Origin: Chloroflexi bacterium UBA6265
GTDB taxonomy: Bacteria > Chloroflexota > Chloroflexia > Thermomicrobiales > UBA6265
Direction: 5' to 3'
Length of the DNA: 6,519 nucleotides
Assembly: GCA_002440805.1 (NCBI GenBank)
Contig: DJVD01000138.1
Location: 1-6,519, forward strand
Shown: in pieces, positions 4,562 through 6,519 of the stretch
How positions within the stretch are numbered: position 1 is the first letter of the stretch
Layout of the letters: every line of letters starts with the position of its first letter
Program-made: the position numbers and the translations under genes
Notes under the pieces: generated by a model
Told to the model about the DNA's origin: nothing
The model's database searches: none
What the model saw: only the letters and a program-made list of their open reading frames with translations

Positions 4562-6519
4562 TTAGTCGGCGGCGCTATCCGGCACGGCGGCGGCAGGTTC
4601 CATCGCTCCACCGGTGCGGAGCAGGGCGAAGTACTTCGCATCCGGGTGGGGCACTACGATCGCTGCCGTGGTCTGCTCTGGACTGAACATGTACTCCTCG
4701 GTCACCTGTACGCCGATCTTGTTAGGATCGAGCAGGCGTTCGACGATCGCGTGATGTTCCAGGTCCGGGCAGCTCGGGTAGCCCCAGCTGTAGCGCTTGC
4801 CACCTTCTTCGCCGATGCCCAATTCGGCGCGGGTGCGCTGGTGCATGTATTCGGCAAGGCCTTCGGCGGCGCTCACGCTGAGCCCATGGCTGAAGTAGCT
4901 CTCGCTGTAATCACCCCGCGCCTGGGTTTCCTCGGTGCGGGTTGTGGCATGCTCGCTCATCGTCACAATCTGGAATGCCACCACGTCCTTGCGACCATCG
5001 GTTATCGGCAGGAAGTAATCGGCCAGGCAAAGGCGCTCGCGATTCGGCTGGCGCGGGAAGGTCATCCGCTCCAGTTCCACATCGTGGTTTTCGGGATCGA
5101 AAATCACCAGGTCGTTGCCGTCGCTGGCGCAGGGGAAGTAGCCGTAGCGTACGCGTGGCTCCAGCCAGCCGGCTTCTTCAGCATCTTTCTGCATGGCTTC
5201 CAGGCGGGGGAAGAACTCCTCGTTTTGGAGCTTCTCCCACTCCTCGCCCTTCACACCCTTGCCACCCCAGTGCAGGCGGAAGAGGGTCTTCATATCCATG
5301 TGCGGCCAGATCTCGGCCAGCGGTACATCTCGCACTTCCTTCACACCCCAGAACGGCGGAGTCGCCGGGTCGACAATCCGGGTGTCGGAGCGGGCGGTGT
5401 CGTTGGCATCGGCCGTGTTCAGGAACGATTCGCGGGTTGGCTTGTTCAACGTCTTGAGCGCGCGCTCCATCGTGGCAGATTTCAGCTCCGTCAACTGATC
5501 GGGCACCACGATCTGATCCATGATGCTGAGTCCTTCGAAGGCATCCTTGGCGTAGAACACACCCGCTTCGTACGGGGAGTTCTCCTCGGGGAAAAGCGCC
5601 CGGTGCGCATAGGCCGGGTTGATGGCCGCGCCACCAATCATCACCGGGAAACTGAGTCCCTTATGATGCAGTTCCTTGACCGCCAGCGGCATCTGCTTGC
5701 TGGTGCTTACCAGCAATGCACTCAGGCCGATGGCCGTCGCATTGTGTTCCACGGCGGCATCAATGATCTTCGAGATCGGTACCTGCTTGCCGAGATCGTG
5801 CACGGTGTAACCGTTGTTGGAAAGAATGGTGTTTACGAGGTTCTTGCCGATATCGTGGACATCGCCATAGACTGTCGCCAGCACCACGGTGCCCTTGGTG
5901 CTGCCTTCTTTCTTCTCGAGATAGTTCTCGAGCTGGTTGACAGCTTTCTTCATCGTCTCCGCGCTCTGGAGCACGAACGGCAGGATGAGCTCGCCGGCGC
6001 CAAACTTGTCACCGACTTCCTTCATCGCCGGCAGCAGCACATTGTTCAGCACATCCACGGCGTCGCCACTCTCGGCAACAGCCTGGTCGATGTCCTTCTC
6101 CACGCCTTCCTTCTTGCGATGCACAATGCGGTAATGCAGGCGCTCGCGCACCGGCATGGCCACCATCGGATCCGGGCCGCCACTGGACTCGTCTTCGGTG
6201 CGACCTTCATAGAAGTCGATGATCCGGGCCAACGCGTCCTCGCGCCGATTCAGCACCAGGTCGCGGGCAAGTTCCACCTCCTCATCGGGAATCTCGGAGA
6301 GCGGCAACACGTGCGACGGGTGAATGATCGCCTGGGTGAGCCCGGCCCTGATGCATTCGTTGAGGAAAACCGCGTTCACCACCTTGCGGGCGGCCGGGTT
6401 GATGCCGAACGATACGTTGGAGATACCCAGCGTGAAGTTCACCTCTGGTAGTGCCTCGTGGATGAGGCGGATGCCCTCGATTGTCTCCACGGCGGACGGT
6501 TTGAATTCGTCATCGCCCG
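4562..6519 (-). CDS. metH: Cobalamin-dependent methionine synthase, C-terminal 651 codons
   Basis: MetH moves a methyl group from 5-methyltetrahydrofolate via cobalamin to homocysteine, making methionine in the cytosol. The frame stays open to the window edge, so the 5' part (homocysteine domain and most of the pterin domain) is missing; in E. coli MetH (1227 aa) a similar piece is about half the protein. Numbering from the first complete codon: pterin-domain end with L-G-I-S-N-V-S-F-G (30-38) and L-N-R-R-E-D (89-94); cobalamin cap with F-G-x-G-E-L-I-L-P-F-V-L-Q-S-A-E-T-M-K (172-190); cobalamin domain with D-V-H-D-I-G (219-224, His221 the lower cobalt ligand), G-L-S-A-L-L (264-269) and I-G-G-A (294-297); and the AdoMet activation domain from about 385, with Asp408, Arg575 before G-Y-P-S-C-P-D (579-585) and Tyr629 in P-D-A-K-Y matching AdoMet-binding positions of the E. 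coli enzyme. The activation domain is somewhat shorter than in E. coli and ends in a 22-residue Ala/Pro-rich tail. The GTG at 6490 is internal, not the start. Confidence 0.95.
   Translation of the reverse strand, partial: GDDEFKPSAVETIEGIRLIHEALPEVNFTLGISNVSFGINPAARKVVNAVFLNECIRAGLTQAIIHPSHVLPLSEIPDEEVELARDLVLNRREDALARIIDFYEGRTEDESSGGPDPMVAMPVRERLHYRIVHRKKEGVEKDIDQAVAESGDAVDVLNNVLLPAMKEVGDKFGAGELILPFVLQSAETMKKAVNQLENYLEKKEGSTKGTVVLATVYGDVHDIGKNLVNTILSNNGYTVHDLGKQVPISKIIDAAVEHNATAIGLSALLVSTSKQMPLAVKELHHKGLSFPVMIGGAAINPAYAHRALFPEENSPYEAGVFYAKDAFEGLSIMDQIVVPDQLTELKSATMERALKTLNKPTRESFLNTADANDTARSDTRIVDPATPPFWGVKEVRDVPLAEIWPHMDMKTLFRLHWGGKGVKGEEWEKLQNEEFFPRLEAMQKDAEEAGWLEPRVRYGYFPCASDGNDLVIFDPENHDVELERMTFPRQPNRERLCLADYFLPITDGRKDVVAFQIVTMSEHATTRTEETQARGDYSESYFSHGLSVSAAEGLAEYMHQRTRAELGIGEEGGKRYSWGYPSCPDLEHHAIVERLLDPNKIGVQVTEEYMFSPEQTTAAIVVPHPDAKYFALLRTGGAMEPAAAVPDSAAD

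Noticed and set aside
4646..6451. A 601-codon open frame on the plus strand opposite metH
   Set aside because: It is antisense to an unmistakable metH reading frame, its product is rich in His/Arg/Val/Leu with no domain pattern, and long antisense frames are expected from the codon bias of a GC-rich gene.
1..6519. Search for CRISPR-like direct repeats, insertion sequences, tRNA/rRNA genes, toxin-antitoxin pairs or defence genes
   Set aside because: No spaced direct repeats, terminal inverted repeats flanking a transposase, tRNA cloverleaf or recognisable defence domain was seen on either strand; the notable palindromes are explained as operators or terminators.

Overview
The window looks like ordinary chromosome from a moderately GC-rich (by eye, upper fifties percent) free-living bacterium. 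A coenzyme-F420/flavin type luciferase-like oxidoreductase, a cobalamin-dependent methionine synthase and a BNR/sialidase-like protein with a familiar N-terminus all fit Chloroflexota (Thermomicrobiales-like). That placement rests on recalled family resemblance and is tentative. There is no transposase, integrase, CRISPR array, tRNA, rRNA or other sign of a mobile region. I did not find a new defence or mobile system.

Layout. Positions 1-185 (minus strand) hold the first 61 codons of a BNR-repeat/sialidase-like protein that leaves the window on the left. A divergent intergenic region (186-373) separates it from a plus-strand pair: a cupin protein (374-859) and, 41 nt later, a luciferase-like monooxygenase-family oxidoreductase (901-1764). 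A promoter-like sequence (TTGACA with an extended -10) then precedes a 300-residue polytopic membrane protein of unknown function (1863-2765), whose two halves look like a distant internal duplication.

The best-defined regulatory locus is 2785-3670. A strong-looking promoter carries two tandem inverted-repeat operators. It drives an ArsR-family repressor without cysteines (2895-3206), translationally coupled through an ATGA overlap to an AHSA1/SRPBCC ligand-binding protein (3203-3625). A perfect 32-bp palindrome at 3639-3670 ends this operon and, from the other side, probably also the convergent class I methyltransferase gene (3688-4413, minus strand).

The right third (4562-6519, minus strand) is the C-terminal 651 codons of cobalamin-dependent methionine synthase metH: end of the pterin domain, cobalamin cap, cobalamin domain and AdoMet activation domain. 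It is followed by a very long hairpin (4498-4551) that separates it from the methyltransferase. The N-terminal part of metH lies beyond the right edge.

The genes do not form one pathway. The clear functional units are the cupin/oxidoreductase pair and the autoregulated ArsR-SRPBCC operon. MetH and the small methyltransferase both concern methyl transfer or AdoMet, but the intervening terminator argues that they are transcribed separately.
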